From: Paramoeba atlantica
Lineage: Eukaryota; Discosea
Direction of reading: 5' to 3'
DNA: 64,000 bases
Assembly (NCBI GenBank): GCA_977017575.1
Contig: CDRNVI010000225.1
Location: 1 to 64,000 of the forward strand
The notes under the pieces are model-generated. The model had not been told where the DNA came from. It ran no database searches and saw nothing but the letters and a program-made list of their open reading frames with translations. Both the position numbers and the translations under genes were made by a program. This document shows, piece by piece, positions 33,114 through 45,500 of the stretch. The stretch's first letter is position 1. Every line of letters starts with the position of its first letter.

Positions 33114-36100
33114 ATGATGAGGATTCGGGGGCTGCTGGGAGGGAGAAGTTTTATCTTCCTTTTGTTGTTGTTGTTGTTCGTGGATCTTTCTGCCCAACAA
33201 CTTCTCCCTCAATTTTTGGTTCTTGGTTTGAATCCAACAACACGACCCAATGGTGATGTTGAATTTGTTGGTTTGTACAACGCTTTGATTTTTGAATTTT
33301 GAAAAGGGACAATAATCTTTCTCTTTCTCTCCTCTAACTCCCCTCTCTTGATTTTCTTTCTTTTCTTTCTTTCCTCCACAAAACACAAAATAGGAAGAAC
33401 ACGACTTCTCGGGTTTCTTGCAGGCGTTGCAGACATCAACTCTGACCCCTCCTTCCCTTTCATCTTGGAAGACGAAAACTTTGACAACCAAAGAGACATT
33501 GAGGTCACGGTCGCAGGTGCACTCGCACGAGTGAACAGAACCATTGGGTTTTGTGGACCACAGCGATCATCGGTCACCCTTCAACTGCACCCTCGAGTGG
33601 CTCTTCCTTTCAGGATACCAATTGTTTCTCCAGCATCGACATCTCTTACGTTGTCACCTGCTAGTGATTTCCCTTATTTTTTGAGAGCTTTTCCTTCCAG
33701 TGCTGTTGTTGCCGCTTCGATCGCATCGCTGATTGAGTTTCACTCAGAAGTTGGGGAAACTGTCTCGCTCTTGACCCGAACGTTCGTTTCTTTTTTTTCT
33801 TTTTTTTTTTAGAGTCTCTTTAAACTTCTTCAAAATTTATTTTTTTCTCTGAGTTCTGTGTTTTCTTCTCTTCTCTTCTCTCCTCTCCTCTTCTCTTCTC
33901 TGTTTTCTTCTCTTCTCACCACAATAAGCAGCCCTGATGCCGCAGCAGAAGATTATCGAAGATCACTTCTGAAATTTGCAGAAGAAAGTTCAGTCTGGTC
34001 CATCACACAAGACATCCAATTTGACATCGCACTCAGCGATGCTGAGCTTAATGGGATACTTGACCAACTCATTTCTGTTGGCAATCGAGTGTTCATCGTA
34101 ATCTGTCTGGATGCAGGGGTTACTGCTCGCTATTTCAAATTTGGGTATCAGAAAGGGATTGCTGGGATCGCTGGTTATCAGTGGATTTTCGATTCAGTGG
34201 CAGCCGGAGACTCTTCTTTTGTTGTTGGAGGTTTGAGTTCCTTTTTTTAAGTCTCCCCCCCCCCCCTACATCCTTTCTCTCTTTCTCTTCTCACCAGAAC
34301 AACACAACACAACACAACACAACACAACACAGGTGTTCGCGATCCTGAAGCTGTTCTTGGATGGGAGGGAGGTGTTTCTGTGACTCCTTCTGATGGACAG
34401 GTTTTTTCAAGAAATGCTTTTTTCCTGGATTATTCTTTTTTGGTTGTTTTTTTGTTGTTGTTCTTCTTCTTTCTCCCCATGGTGAAATGTTTCTTTTTGT
34501 TTTTTTGTTTTTTTGAGGAATGTGCTGCTAAAAGAAAGTGAGAATAGGGAGAGATCTATGACCAGTTTCGGGCCAGTTACGAACGAGAGAGACAACTCCA
34601 GGTTTTTGAAGATATTTTTTTTGCAATCTCTCTTTTGGTGCAACCAATGATTTACTTCTTTTTTTGAAAAAACACAACTCCTCACCACAAAGTTAATAAC
34701 AGGAAGAGATTGAGACTTTTCTGGAGGTTCCTGATCCGAAAGCAGCCTTTATTTATGATATTATGTTTATGTACGCTCACGCAATCAGACAAATGTTGTT
34801 GGAAGGGAAAGACCCTGCAGATGGCACTCTCATCGATTATCTTCGAGAAGTTATTTTTTTCTCTCTCTCTCTTTCTCTCTCTTTCTTCCAAGTTGTGTGC
34901 CATGTTTTTATGTTCGACACAATGCAAGCAAATTTTTTGACTGATTTTTTTCAGGTTTCTTTTCCTGGTGCAACAGGAACCCTGGCATTTAATCCAGGAT
35001 TTAATGATCGAGGTTTTTGAACAATTTTATGCGAAATCTTCCTTCCTTTTTTTTTCTTTCTGCACACCCACACTGACTTGCACATTGCACAGCTGGAATC
35101 ACCCCAATTGAAGTAATTCTGAGTGTTCAAGGTGAAAGATTTCTCAGAGGTTCTATTTCTGGACCTGAAGTTGAATCAAACTTTATTTGGAAAGGACAGT
35201 CAGTTTATCATATTGGCTCTTTGTTGTCTTTATCTGAACCTGCAGGTTATTTCTTTCTTCTTCCTTCTTCTTTTTCTCTCTTCCTTCTCTTTCATCAAGC
35301 ATTTTTCCTTCTTCCTTCTCTTTCTTCCTTCTCTTTGTTCCTTCTCCACACACACGCATACAGGAAGATCCAGGTGGTTGGCCCTCCAAGCTTGCATCAA
35401 TGATCACAACAACGACAACTGGGCAGTGGTTGGGACATTCCGTTTATCCCTCGTAAATGAAGACACAAATAACGATCCAGACACTGCAGTAGCAGGAGCA
35501 CAATCTCTTCTCCAATCTCCCAAAGTTGGGTTTATAGGGACAGAAACCCCTGAAGTCACAGAAGCAGTTCACAACAGAGTTGCAGCACCAAACAAAATTC
35601 CGCTGCTCTCAGGTGTCACGTCAGCAATGGAATTTCAATCCGCAAATAATTATCCCTACTTTCTCCGAACATATCCCTCCGCTTTCTTTGTGGCATCTGG
35701 GGTTGTCACTCTCCTCAACAACAATGCTGGAGATGGGTTGGTCGCTATGCTCTATCGCGAGGACAATCCCCTGTCTGTCGCTCTACATGACGCCTTCATT
35801 TCACTCTCATCAGGGGCTGATTGGGTGGTTGATGCGCAGTATGGAGTGGCTATGGACCACACTAATTTCGAGGACATTCTTCTTGATCTCCAGAAGAGAA
35901 CAATCAAGATTGTTGTTGTGTTTTTGATGGAACCTGAGTCTGTTGCTCATTTGTTTTCACAAGCTTTTGAGGTGGAAATGGCTGGTGATGGTTCTGGATA
36001 TCAATGGATTGTTGATGATGTCTCTGTGAGTTTGGATTCTTATCGGGTGACTATTATTCACAATTTTTTTTTCCTTTTCTTCCTTTTTTTTTTCATTTTT

Positions 36101-38531
36101 TTTTTTGTTTTCTTTTTAAATTTCTTCCTCTCTTAGATCGATGGTGTGATCAGCAGCTCAGCAGTACAAGGGTGGAGAAGTGGTGTTGGGTTTTTGGCAA
36201 GCAGGTAAAAATATCAATTGGAAGAGGGAGCCCAGAGAGAGATGGAGGATATTATTTTTTTGATTTGTTGAATTCCTTTTTTTTACAAATAGTGTTGAAG
36301 GTCCTATTACCAATCGCTTTCTGAGGAGTTATGATAGGGAACTTGAAGCTCAGGTTTTGTTTCATTGAGAAAAGAGAGGGAGAAGGAGGAGAGGAGAGGA
36401 GAGGAGAGGAGAGGAGAGGAGAGGAGTGAGGGGAGAGGAGCGAAGGGGAGGAGTGAAGAGGAGGAGTGAAGAGGGGAGAAAGGAAAGGGAAAGAGAAGGT
36501 GGAGAGGGAGGGAATAATAATTGAATCAATTTTCACAAAAAAACCTGTTTTTAGGAGGATCCCTCCCTTTTCCCAGAGATTCCAGACAACACAGCAGCCT
36601 TTCACTATGACATGTGTGGAGTTTATGTGAACGCTCTTTCTGAAGTGATCAAAGAAGGAGGAGATGTTTTTGATGGCGACCTTTTGATGTCAAAACTGAG
36701 GCTTGTCATGGATACAGAAGGTGCATCTGGGAGGATCAGTTTTGATCAAAATGATCGAGTAGGCACTTTTAGTTATCAACTCCTCCAAGGGAATGGTTTT
36801 GGTTCTTTTCAGCCAGTGGGTGTTTGGGATGGGGAGACATTGAGAGAGGAGGGTTTCTTGTGGGCTGTTGTGAATCAACAATTCTTCACACTTGGCTCCC
36901 TTCTTTCTGAAGGAACTGTGACAGGTTTTTTTTCCTTCTTCTTTGTTTGGGAAGGGAGGATTCGAAAGAAAAGAAAGAAAGAAAAGAAGACAAATTAAGA
37001 TCTCAATGATTCCCATTCTTCTCTGACCCACTTTCTTTCTCTCTCCCATCCTATTCCAGGTCGCTCAGCACTTCTCTCCATCAGAGCAGCGATCAATGAC
37101 ATCAACAAGGACAGTCCTGTGGCGTTCTCCCTCCTGCAGAGAGATACACACAACAAAGCTAACTCAGAAATCATTAATTCAGCACTTGAACTGGTGGAAG
37201 AACAAGGAGTGATTGGACTTCTTGGAGTAGAGAGCTCCTCTCTGGCAATAGCGATTCACACTGAAGTTGGGGAAGTGCACAGTGTGCCACTGTTCTCTGC
37301 TGCAGCAGTGGCAGCTTCAATAAGAAGTTCCACCGATTTTCCGTTTTTTTTGAGGGACTATCCTTCCACCTCCCCGGAGTCAATGGCCATAGCTGCTCTG
37401 TTGGAGAAATACGTCTCCAAGGAGAATGTTTGTGTTTTGTATCGACCTGATGAATTGAATTCAGTTAGTTTGAAGGAGTTGGTGGAGGCGAAGAGTGCAG
37501 GGTCCAAATGGGAGATTAATAGTGAAATTTCTGTGAGAAATCAGGATGATTTTACCAATGTTTTCAAAATGATTGAAGAGAATGATTGTAAAGTTGTTTT
37601 GTCTTTTCTTTTTGATGATGAAATGACTTGGAAGATTCTTGGCCATGCATATTCTGCGAATTTGGCTGGGAGTGGTTCTCTTATTCAGTGGGTTGTTGAC
37701 AATGCTGCTTTTTCATCTGCTTTGATTCAGGTGAGAAAGTGGAAGATGAGAGAGACAGAGAGATGAGGATGAGGATGAGATAAGAGAGAGAGAGAGGAGA
37801 GATTTAAATACTAACTTTAAATTGAGGGGAGCGAAGCTGAAAGATCTGGATGGGAAGGTGCTTCAGGTTTCATTGCAAACCGGTAAGTCTGAATCTCTCT
37901 TTTTCTCTTCTCTCCTCTCTCTCCTCTCTCCTCTCTCCTCTCCTCTCCCTTTCTTTGATTTGAAAAAAAAATTACAGGGGAAAAGGGGAAGAAAACGACC
38001 AATTCCTTTTAAGTTACGCTCGTGAAAGATCTGACCAGGTTTTTTTTTTAAAATCGCTCTGTCCTCAAACAAATACAAATCTTTTACATTTTTAACCTCA
38101 TGTTGTGTTGCTTCCGTTTTCAGAACCCAGATCTCTACCCAGAGGTCCCAGAGCCAAAAGCATCATACTACTATGATTTAGTGTATGTTTATCTCAGTGC
38201 TGTGAAGGCAGTCCTTGATGCTGGTGGAGATCCTCACGATGGTGTGGTTCTCATGTCTGCAATGAGGGAAGTCAATCAACTCAAAGGTGCGACTGGTGAA
38301 CTCTCTTTTGACGAAAATGATCGAGCGCAGGATGTTTTTCTGGATTTTGTTGGAGGAAAACCAAATGGAGAATACCAACTGCAAGGGAGCTACTCACAAA
38401 CTACTGATTTCTCAGAAAATGGTGTCTTTAGCTGGTCGAGTACGACTTCATCTTCCGCTTCTCAGATTCGTGGACCACCCCTCCTCATTGTCGTCGCCTC
38501 ACTTTTTTTGACAAAATTATTTTATTTTTAA
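33114..38531 (+). CDS. Secreted protein with three tandem PBP1/ANF-receptor-like domains
   Basis: Sixteen exons in consistent phase give 1,226 residues: 33114-33270, 33394-33781, 33932-34230, 34333-34400, 34548-34601, 34703-34849, 34955-35012, 35093-35245, 35364-36025, 36137-36204, 36293-36353, 36555-36924, 37060-37730, 37827-37882, 37978-38038, 38124-38531. After a signal peptide (FIFLLLLLLFVDLSA) come three modules (about 52-425, 425-815, 815-1190). Each has a type 1 periplasmic-binding fold pattern: an IND helix, GFxG/GLLGVESS loop, PLFSxxxxxxxL, FPYFLRxxPS, a GYQWIxD-like strand, a GWxxGV segment and Y-Y-D-x-V/MY-x-Y. In class C GPCRs and natriuretic receptors this fold binds small ligands outside the cell. 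The end (Ser-rich, then LLIVVASLFLTKLFYF) looks like a GPI signal or a final membrane helix. Confidence 0.85.
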
Positions 38532-39856
38532 CTCTTTTTTTGTAAATAACTTTCTCTTCAAAAATAGTTCTTTTTTTTTTTTGAGACCACAAATAAGAAA
38601 AAAAAATCAGTTTGAAGAAAGTCTTTTTTTATTTTCCATTCTCAATCCTCATAAAAAACACATATGTTCATATTTTTGAACAAAGCAAAGAAAACTCATC
38701 AAGAAAAAACCAAAGGAGGTGAAAAAAGATTGAAGTGGAATTTAAAATCAAAATTGAATGGAAAGACCTTTTATCCTTTGTTTCTTTGGATAGTGAGTCA
38801 TGGCCAAAATTGGTTTTAAGAAAAGAAAGATTTTTGAATATTTTTCTTCCTTTTTTCTCAATTTTTCCTTTTCCAAACAACAATATCTGTCTCGCGACAT
38901 TCCCCCTCCAGTTTTCCAATGAAAAGAATCAAGATGACCACAGATTTCTCTCTTCTTCACAGTTATCCACTTCTCAAGAGGCGGCTCTTTCTCAGCCACT
39001 TGTTGTTGATGGAGAGTTAACAAGGGAAAAGGTTTTCTCGTATTTGAAGATGTCTGAAGAAGGTCTCAGATGTGAGGAGAGAGAGATTGTGAGAGAGATT
39101 GACTTGTACCAAGGCAACCATTGGTGGGGTGAAACTTTTGGAATGTAATTGTGTCGTTGTCATTTCTGTGTTTCGAGAATACAAACCAAGAAAAATGACT
39201 CAATGAAGAAATTTTGTGATAATGTGTTGACACAAAACCAAAAGATGATGCAAGTGAGGTGGTGAAGGAGGCATTCAGAATGTTTGATGAATTCAAAGGC
39301 AGTGTCTTTGTCATGGATCGATTCGGTGTTCTAAATCACTGAGAGAAAGAGAGGAGGGTACAATCAGAAAAAAGAGAAGAGGGAAAAAGAGAAAGAAGAA
39401 GAAAATTGACACAAACCGCAAATGATTTTTCTTTCAACTTGTTTCTCACTTTCTCTTCTTCTTCTTCTTCTTCTCTTCTTCTTCTTCATTTCAAACTCAC
39501 ATCTTCAAGTCCTTTTATCTGGGTTTTTGAATCTCTCTCTCTCTTTCTCTTCTTTCTCTTCTTTCTCTTCCTTCAATTTATCGTCAAGCATTTGTTGTTC
39601 TTCACCTCCCCTGGTCTTCGACGTCATCCCTTCTCTCTTCTCTTTCTCTTTCTCTCTTTCTGTAAAAAGGTCTTTCTGTTGAAGAAAAAAAAGAGAAAGA
39701 GAAAATCAAATCAAGAAAATTAAAGAGCTTGTGTTGCCTTGAGCACAATTTAATTTGGACCCTAATCTTGCCAACTTTTTTTATTTTTTTTTGTGTTTTC
39801 TCTCTCTCGTGTCTCTCTTTTTTGTGTTCTCTCTTTGATCTTTGAAAGAAAAAGTG
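38532..39856. other. Intergenic region with unassigned coding-like pieces
   Basis: A plus-strand open stretch (about 38915-39148) has normal composition (for example REIDLYQGNHWW) but no recognised family. A second stretch follows (39225-39342). The minus strand near 39425-39475 has the Glu/Lys-rich segment paralogous to 18.1 kb. The rest is pyrimidine-rich on the plus strand. No complete gene could be built. Confidence 0.4.
39225..39342 (+). pseudogene. Possible EF-hand-like fragment
   Basis: A frame encodes EVVKEAFRMFDEFKG and continues VFVMDRFGVLNH before a stop. The helix-loop start AFRMFD is characteristic of calmodulin/centrin EF-hands, but the calcium loop lacks most acidic ligands. 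It could be an exon of an unrecognised gene or a decayed fragment. Confidence 0.25.
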
Positions 39857-40184
39857 ATGTTCTGGGAAAGAGAGAGAGGTTACTACCTCGTTGTGGTCTT
39901 TCTTTTTGTTCTCTTTGTCTCAACAAACTCTTTCTTCTCTTCAGTATTGTAGAAGAAAGAGTTTGTTAAGAACAAGGAGAAAGAGAAGGAAAACGGTACA
40001 GCCAGCAGTCACTGCGACTTTGAAGCAACTTCTCAACAAGAAAAAAGGTTTGTTTTTTTTTCCTTGGAAGGTTTTTGATTCTTAACTCATGGATTGAACA
40101 GATGACGAAACCAGTCTCAAAACCGGTGATCTCGATCGAGAAAGGGGACTCCTCCAGTTTTCTGACGAAGACGATTATGTTTAA
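39857..40184 (+). CDS. Small single-span membrane protein, unknown family
   Basis: Three exons in consistent phase (39857-39916, 39945-40047, 40102-40184) give 81 residues: a short N-terminus, one membrane helix (YYLVVVFLFVLF), a strongly basic stretch (RTRRKRRK) and an acidic tail (FSDEDDY). The first intron would be only 28 bp, which weakens the model. Basic residues after the helix predict a cytosolic C-terminus. I recognise no family. Confidence 0.4.
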
Positions 40185-40991
40185 ACAGGATGTGTTCAAA
40201 TCGATTCCTTGCTGAGATGTTACAATCCCCAAACAAATCCTCATCGTGAAGTAATAAGGACGATTTGTGATGCATATCCTTGTTTCTCTTCCTTGGTGGG
40301 GAAGACTCCTCATCTCATCCGAAAAAGAGCTCAAGTACGTCCTGATCAGGATTCCTACCTGTTCCCCTCGAAGACTGGGTGTTCCGACGATTGGACGAGT
40401 CAGAACTCTTCTTTCTTTTCTTTTGGCGAGTGGAAACCTCCTCTCTTGGAGGGCAGAGGTGTCTGAGTCGTTCGATCCTCGGTATCAGAGAGAGGAGTTT
40501 CGGTACCGCTCCATTTGACCTCCTACGATTTCCATTTCTTGTCGGAGGGTTTTCAGTCTGAGCAGTAGATACAGTTTTGTTCGAGTTTTTATCAGCTTAC
40601 AAATGGAGAGGAACCAAAGAAGAAGAAGAGAGGGAAAAAAGCAAAGAAAAGAGCGCAAAGAACACAGGAGTGAGTGTTTGAGAAAGATGGATGACTTCGT
40701 GGGATTGTTGTTTTGATTTATTTGGATCAGTGATTGTTTCAGATTATGAGAAAAAGTCTATTGAATTTTGGAACTCATTTTTGAAAGAGAGGGTTTGAAT
40801 TTTAATATTCTCTTTTTTTTTGATGATTTTTTTGATTTTTGTTTCTCTTCCTCTCTTTTCTTTTCTTTCTTTTACTTTCTTTTTCTTTCTTTTTCTCTTT
40901 TTTTATTTTCTTATGATTGGTTTCTTTCCAGAAATATCCTGAAACTGCAGTTTTTCAGTTCTGGACTGGTTCTTCCTTTGTTAAATTAAAT
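40185..40991. other. Intergenic region without a confident gene
   Basis: Short overlapping open stretches on the plus strand (40209-40560) have mixed composition but do not join into a model. The 3' part is T-rich. A last exon of an unrecognised gene cannot be excluded. Confidence 0.35.
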
Positions 40992-41354
40992 TTATTGTTT
41001 CGCACGTTTTATGGAAACAAAACAAGTTTGATCCTTCTTTCGGAAATATTTCTGACGATAACGTAAACAATAAACTCCTCCTTTCCGAACAAGAGCCCAA
41101 TGGCCAAGCCGCCTCTTGAAGTAAATCCCCAATTCCTTCTCTCCTTCTCTCTCTTGGCTGTTTTCAAGCGACCATCTCCCTTTCGCTGTCCCTTCGAAAA
41201 ATTCATAAAATTTTAGTGTACCATCACAAAGAAATTTGAGAGAGGTCTTTTGAGCATCAGAACGGATCCAGTGACCCACCACTGTTTCTTTGGAAAGAAG
41301 ATGAGAGCATTCTACTTCTTCTTCTTCTTCTTCAAGGGGAAGAGACGAAGCCAT
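40992..41354 (-). CDS. Small beta-rich hypothetical protein
   Basis: A single-exon frame of 120 residues starts at MASSLPLEEEEEE; the in-frame extension upstream is T-rich and unlikely to be coding. After the acidic leader, alternating short strands (VVGHWIR, LKFLCDGTLKFYEF, KGRWSLE, LGIYFKR, HWALVRKGGVYCLRYR) suggest a small beta barrel or sheet, lipocalin-like in rhythm, with a basic C-terminus. There is no signal peptide, so it is cytosolic or nuclear. The family is unknown. Confidence 0.55.
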   Translation of the reverse strand: MASSLPLEEEEEEVECSHLLSKETVVGHWIRSDAQKTSLKFLCDGTLKFYEFFEGTAKGRWSLENSQEREGEKELGIYFKRRLGHWALVRKGGVYCLRYRQKYFRKKDQTCFVSIKRAKQ

Positions 41355-41704
41355 ATTCCTTTTCCTCCAAATACAACAAACTAAAAAAAAATAAAAAAAG
41401 CAAAAAGCAAAAGAAAACCAGAAAAGGGAAATTCGCAAGAAAATGGGACCAATTGGATTGGACCAATAAACAATTTCACCGCAAAAAATGTTGTCCGCGT
41501 TTTTTTGCGTGACGTTTTGAGCATTCCGAGAAAACTCAATCTTAAGGCGGCTTTTTGTCTCGAGTTTTTTCGCCACGGGACTCCGAAGAGAGAAAGGGAC
41601 AAATTCCCTTTTTTCGAGAAAGATAAAGAGACAAATAAATTTTTCTTGTTGAAATTGGAACTGAATTTAGTTCTTCTTGTTGGTTGTTAGAGCAGAAGAG
41701 AATT

Positions 41705-42290
41705 TTATTGGAAAAGGAGAACAAGAACAGAAACGATCATCAATCCCCAAGCACCAACCAACTGAGAGGCAGGACTGGTTGTTTCAAAATCAAGTGAAAA
41801 AACCCAGTTTGTTCCGGTCGAAAAGTCACCATCTGAGGTCACATTTCCTTGACCGTGGGCATTTTCAAATTCTCCTGTTCCTCCGACCACTGTCCAAAGA
41901 AAATAATAAATGAGTTTTTAAAAAAAAATCAATAAAAAAGTGTGAAAAAAAGAGAGACAAACCTGCAATTTGAGCAACTTGACCTGGATCATTCCAGATA
42001 ACACCAGCAAGGTTAATTTGGTTGAGGTTATCAGGATAATTGACGGTCCAATGGCAACTCCATTTATCCAAAAAGTTCAAAATGAAACAGATGCCAGCAT
42101 GTTCACCAACCTTCTCTCCCCCAACTGCCTCAAAGAGTTCGTTTTCAAAAACGTCGTAAGTGCCAACAACATTGTCCGTCTCTCCATTTGGGTGAATAAA
42201 GGTATCGGTTGTTGCGATTTCGACGTAGCGAATCTCAATTGCAGCGCAAAGAGAAAGAAAAAGACCAAAAAAAATCAGAGCACCCTTCAT
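41705..42290 (-). CDS. Dirigent/allene-oxide-cyclase-like barrel protein with GPI-type tail
   Basis: Two exons (42290-41963, 41889-41705) give 170 residues. A signal peptide (ALIFFGLFLSLCAA) precedes a beta-barrel domain with VGTYDVFENELF and the loop VVGGTGEFENAHGQG. That loop is close to the GGTGxFxxAxG motif of dirigent and AOC-barrel proteins. In plants these steer radical coupling or cyclise oxylipins; here only the fold is inferred. The C-terminus (TTSPAS, then WGLMIVSVLVLLF) looks like a GPI-anchor signal, so the barrel would sit on the outer cell surface. The MYND-RING-Smr gene is divergent, 237 bp away. Confidence 0.7.
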
Positions 42291-42527
42291 TGTTCGAACC
42301 TTTTTTTTTTTTTTTACCGAGAAGAGCGAATCGTAACAAAAGAAAAATCCGCGTAAAAAAAAAGCGGTGAGATTTCTATTTTTTTTTGACCCCCGAAAAA
42401 TCATCTTCAAAAAGACTCCCCCCGAAGACTCCCGAGGGAGTAAAATTGTTTTGGTGTTTTCTGATAGGTCATTTCACTCTTCTTCTCTTTCTCGATCTTT
42501 TTTTGTCTTTTTCTTTCCTGTCTTCCA

Positions 42528-45500
42528 ATGTCAGAGGATGATATCTTTGATACCAAAGTGGAGACCATGTTGTCTGAACCACAAAAGGTCCCCCTCTTTT
42601 TGAAAGCCCTCCATGAGCTCGAAGCAAAGTTAGAACCCAAAGCTCAATCGGGTCGGTTGGAGGAAAAAGACTTTGAATCGATCTTTCATCTTGCTTCTTG
42701 TTTTTACTTTTTCTGTAATCCTCGCTCTGCAAGGCATTGGACTGATATTGCCTCTCAAGTTTATTGCACAGTGGCAATGTATCAACAAAGAAGTGGTCGA
42801 GGTGGTCTTGAAAATTTTAAGTTTGATTATGACGAAGAGGAAGAGGAAGAGGGATTACCCATGGAGTTTTTTATGGAGGACATAGAGGACTTAAACAAAC
42901 AATTGGATCTCATGGAGGATTCTACCTCTAAAGAAAATTCAAAGCCTCTCCGATTTGAAGTTGGTGAGCGGGTGTTGTGTAACGTTTCAGAAGGAGGGTG
43001 GAAACAAGCGATTGTCTCTTCACATTGGTATCGAGAATTGGGCTTTGAACCGTGGAAGGTTGCACCTTATCAATTCTTGTTATTGGAAGATTGTGGGTGT
43101 GAACATTACTGCCGATGTACGAATCGTTATATCTACACTCTAACTGATACTGATGACCAAGTCCGCCCTGTGCTAAAAAAGATTCTTCCCAACCCTCTAC
43201 CTCGTTCTTTCACTTCTGACTATACTGACAATAGTTGTCCTCTTCGTCAATCTGACAAACAAAATCTGAAGAAATGTGCGACGTGCAATGTTGCTCAATA
43301 TTGTTCTCGCTCATGCCAGGTTCTTTTTTTTTTTCAAGAATTATTGACCATCAACATTTTTCTCTTTCTCTCTTTCTTGAATTTTTTTTTTGCTTGCTCA
43401 TTTTTCAAAATAAATCCCATTTACTTATTGATTGTTATTTTAAAATTCAAGATAAGCCATTGGAGTCTTCATAAATTGGATTGTACAAAAACAAAACCTT
43501 CATCTTCGTCCTCTCCCTCTTCGTCCTCTTTGTCCTCTTCTTCATCTTCATCCTCTTCTTCGTCTTCGTCCTCTTCTTCTTCTTCACCCTCTTCCTCTTC
43601 TTCCTCCCCTTCTTCACTCTCTCTCTTCTCTTCACTTTTGGATATTGCAGCTCCGGGACTTAATCTCAGCAACACTTCTGATGAAGATGAAGAAGACATA
43701 ACTAAAAAAGGAACTGAAACTTCTTTTGTAGTGGGATGCGAGGGAGGTGGGTCCATCCATATTTCTTCTCACACCCATTCCCCAGAGATGATGAAAGAGA
43801 TGCAGTCCCTTCTCCGCAGCGGTGACAACTCTCGTCATGACGATCAGAGCCCACCAACTTCTTCCTTGCATGGTAACTCACGGCAACAAATGTTGAGGCG
43901 TCTGAGAACTCAAGACCTGAACTTTGATGTTGATTTGGAGCAGTTGGAGAAAGAGGCCAGCGATTTTTTTTCTAAGAAGCATTACACAACAGCTTTTCGA
44001 CTTTATTCCATACTCTATGATTTATCGATTATTCCTTCTTCATATGGAGCCAAGAGGTTGGAGCGCATCTCCCTCGCAAACATCCTCTACTCAAAATCTT
44101 TGTCTGTGTATTTGCAGAGCCAGTCTCATCAGATCTTTGCCTCAGAGATCAATGATGCGCTTGATGATTGCTCCCTGATTCTCCATACTGGGTGTTTTGT
44201 CTTGAAAGAATTCTCAGAGACCTTTCTCTCTTCTCTTCGCACACTTGAACGCAAACTACAAGCAGCTTGTCCACTTCAGGTGTCCACTTCCAATCCTTCC
44301 AGTCAACGAAATCGAAATCGCAACCAAGAAACTCCTTCTTCAGAATGGATCCCTCCCAATCTGACCACTCCGCAGAGAGGAGGGAGAGGGAGAGGGAGAG
44401 GGAGAGGGAGAGGGAGAGGAGGAAGACGCAATCAAGGACAACAACAGCAGCAGCAATCTCAACAACAACAATCGCGATCCCACCCACAAAACAAAGGAAA
44501 ATTCGACTTGATTTTGTGCTCTGACCTCTCTGATACAAAAGGAGCAAAAAATGCAGAGCATGATGATAGTGCTTGCCCTATTTGCTCAATTCTTTGGAAA
44601 TCATTCCCTGAGAAATCGAACCAAGCAATCGTTCTTCCTTGTGGTCATGCTACGTGTCTATCTTGTCTCTGTCGATTTTGGAAAGAGTGTGAAAAGGGGA
44701 TGGAGGAGAGAGGACAGGGGACTGACACATATACTGGGACTGTTTTTGTGGAGTTTGCGTGTGCTTTGTGTCGTTGTGAAATCTTTGATAATACTGTGCC
44801 TAAAATTGCTGAATTGCTTGCAACACAACCAAACGAGGAGTTTGCTCAATTGATCCAACACCTCAGTTTGAACAAAAAAGAAAAGAAAGCGTTTTTATCT
44901 GCAATGCTTGTGCATCACAACTTTGATTTCAATGCTGTTCTTGCCTCACTCTCGAAATATATCCAATTCTTTGGTCGTAATCTCCACACTGATCTTGGTT
45001 CAAACGAGAAAGAAGAAATCTATCAAAAAGCGCACGAACCTGTCAAAGTTCTCGAGGAAGAATACCAAAAGATCCGTAACCAACTTTTTTTTAAGGACTA
45101 TTTTGATCCTGCTTTCAACTCTTTGAAGGAACAAATGAACAAGATCTGCGCGAAGATGGCAAAAGCACGAATTAGCGCTTCCAATACTATTTTTGAAAAG
45201 GTTTTTTTTGTTCAACTTTAATTTTTTTTTTACATTGTAATTTTTTTAACCCCCTGAATTCTTTTTTTCTTCTCCAGATCAATGCTTTTGGAAAGATGGG
45301 GATTGAAAAGGGGGAAAATGATGCGCTCTCAGTTGATTTCCATGGACAACACATCGCACATGCACAGCGACTCTTTAAAGAATATGTCGTTCCAATTCTT
45401 CCTTGTTTTCCAAGTGTGAACATCATCACTGGTCGTGGGTTACATTCTTCGTCCAACTCTCGTGAAAAAAGTGAAAAAATCAGTTCTCCTCTCAAAGAAG

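Noticed and set aside
34290-34331. AACAC repeat as a regulatory element
   Set aside because: It is a simple pentanucleotide microsatellite at the end of an intron, next to the acceptor.
39066-39314. Minus-strand frame of 82 codons
   Set aside because: It is antisense to a plus-strand stretch with EF-hand-like residues and has no recognisable pattern of its own.
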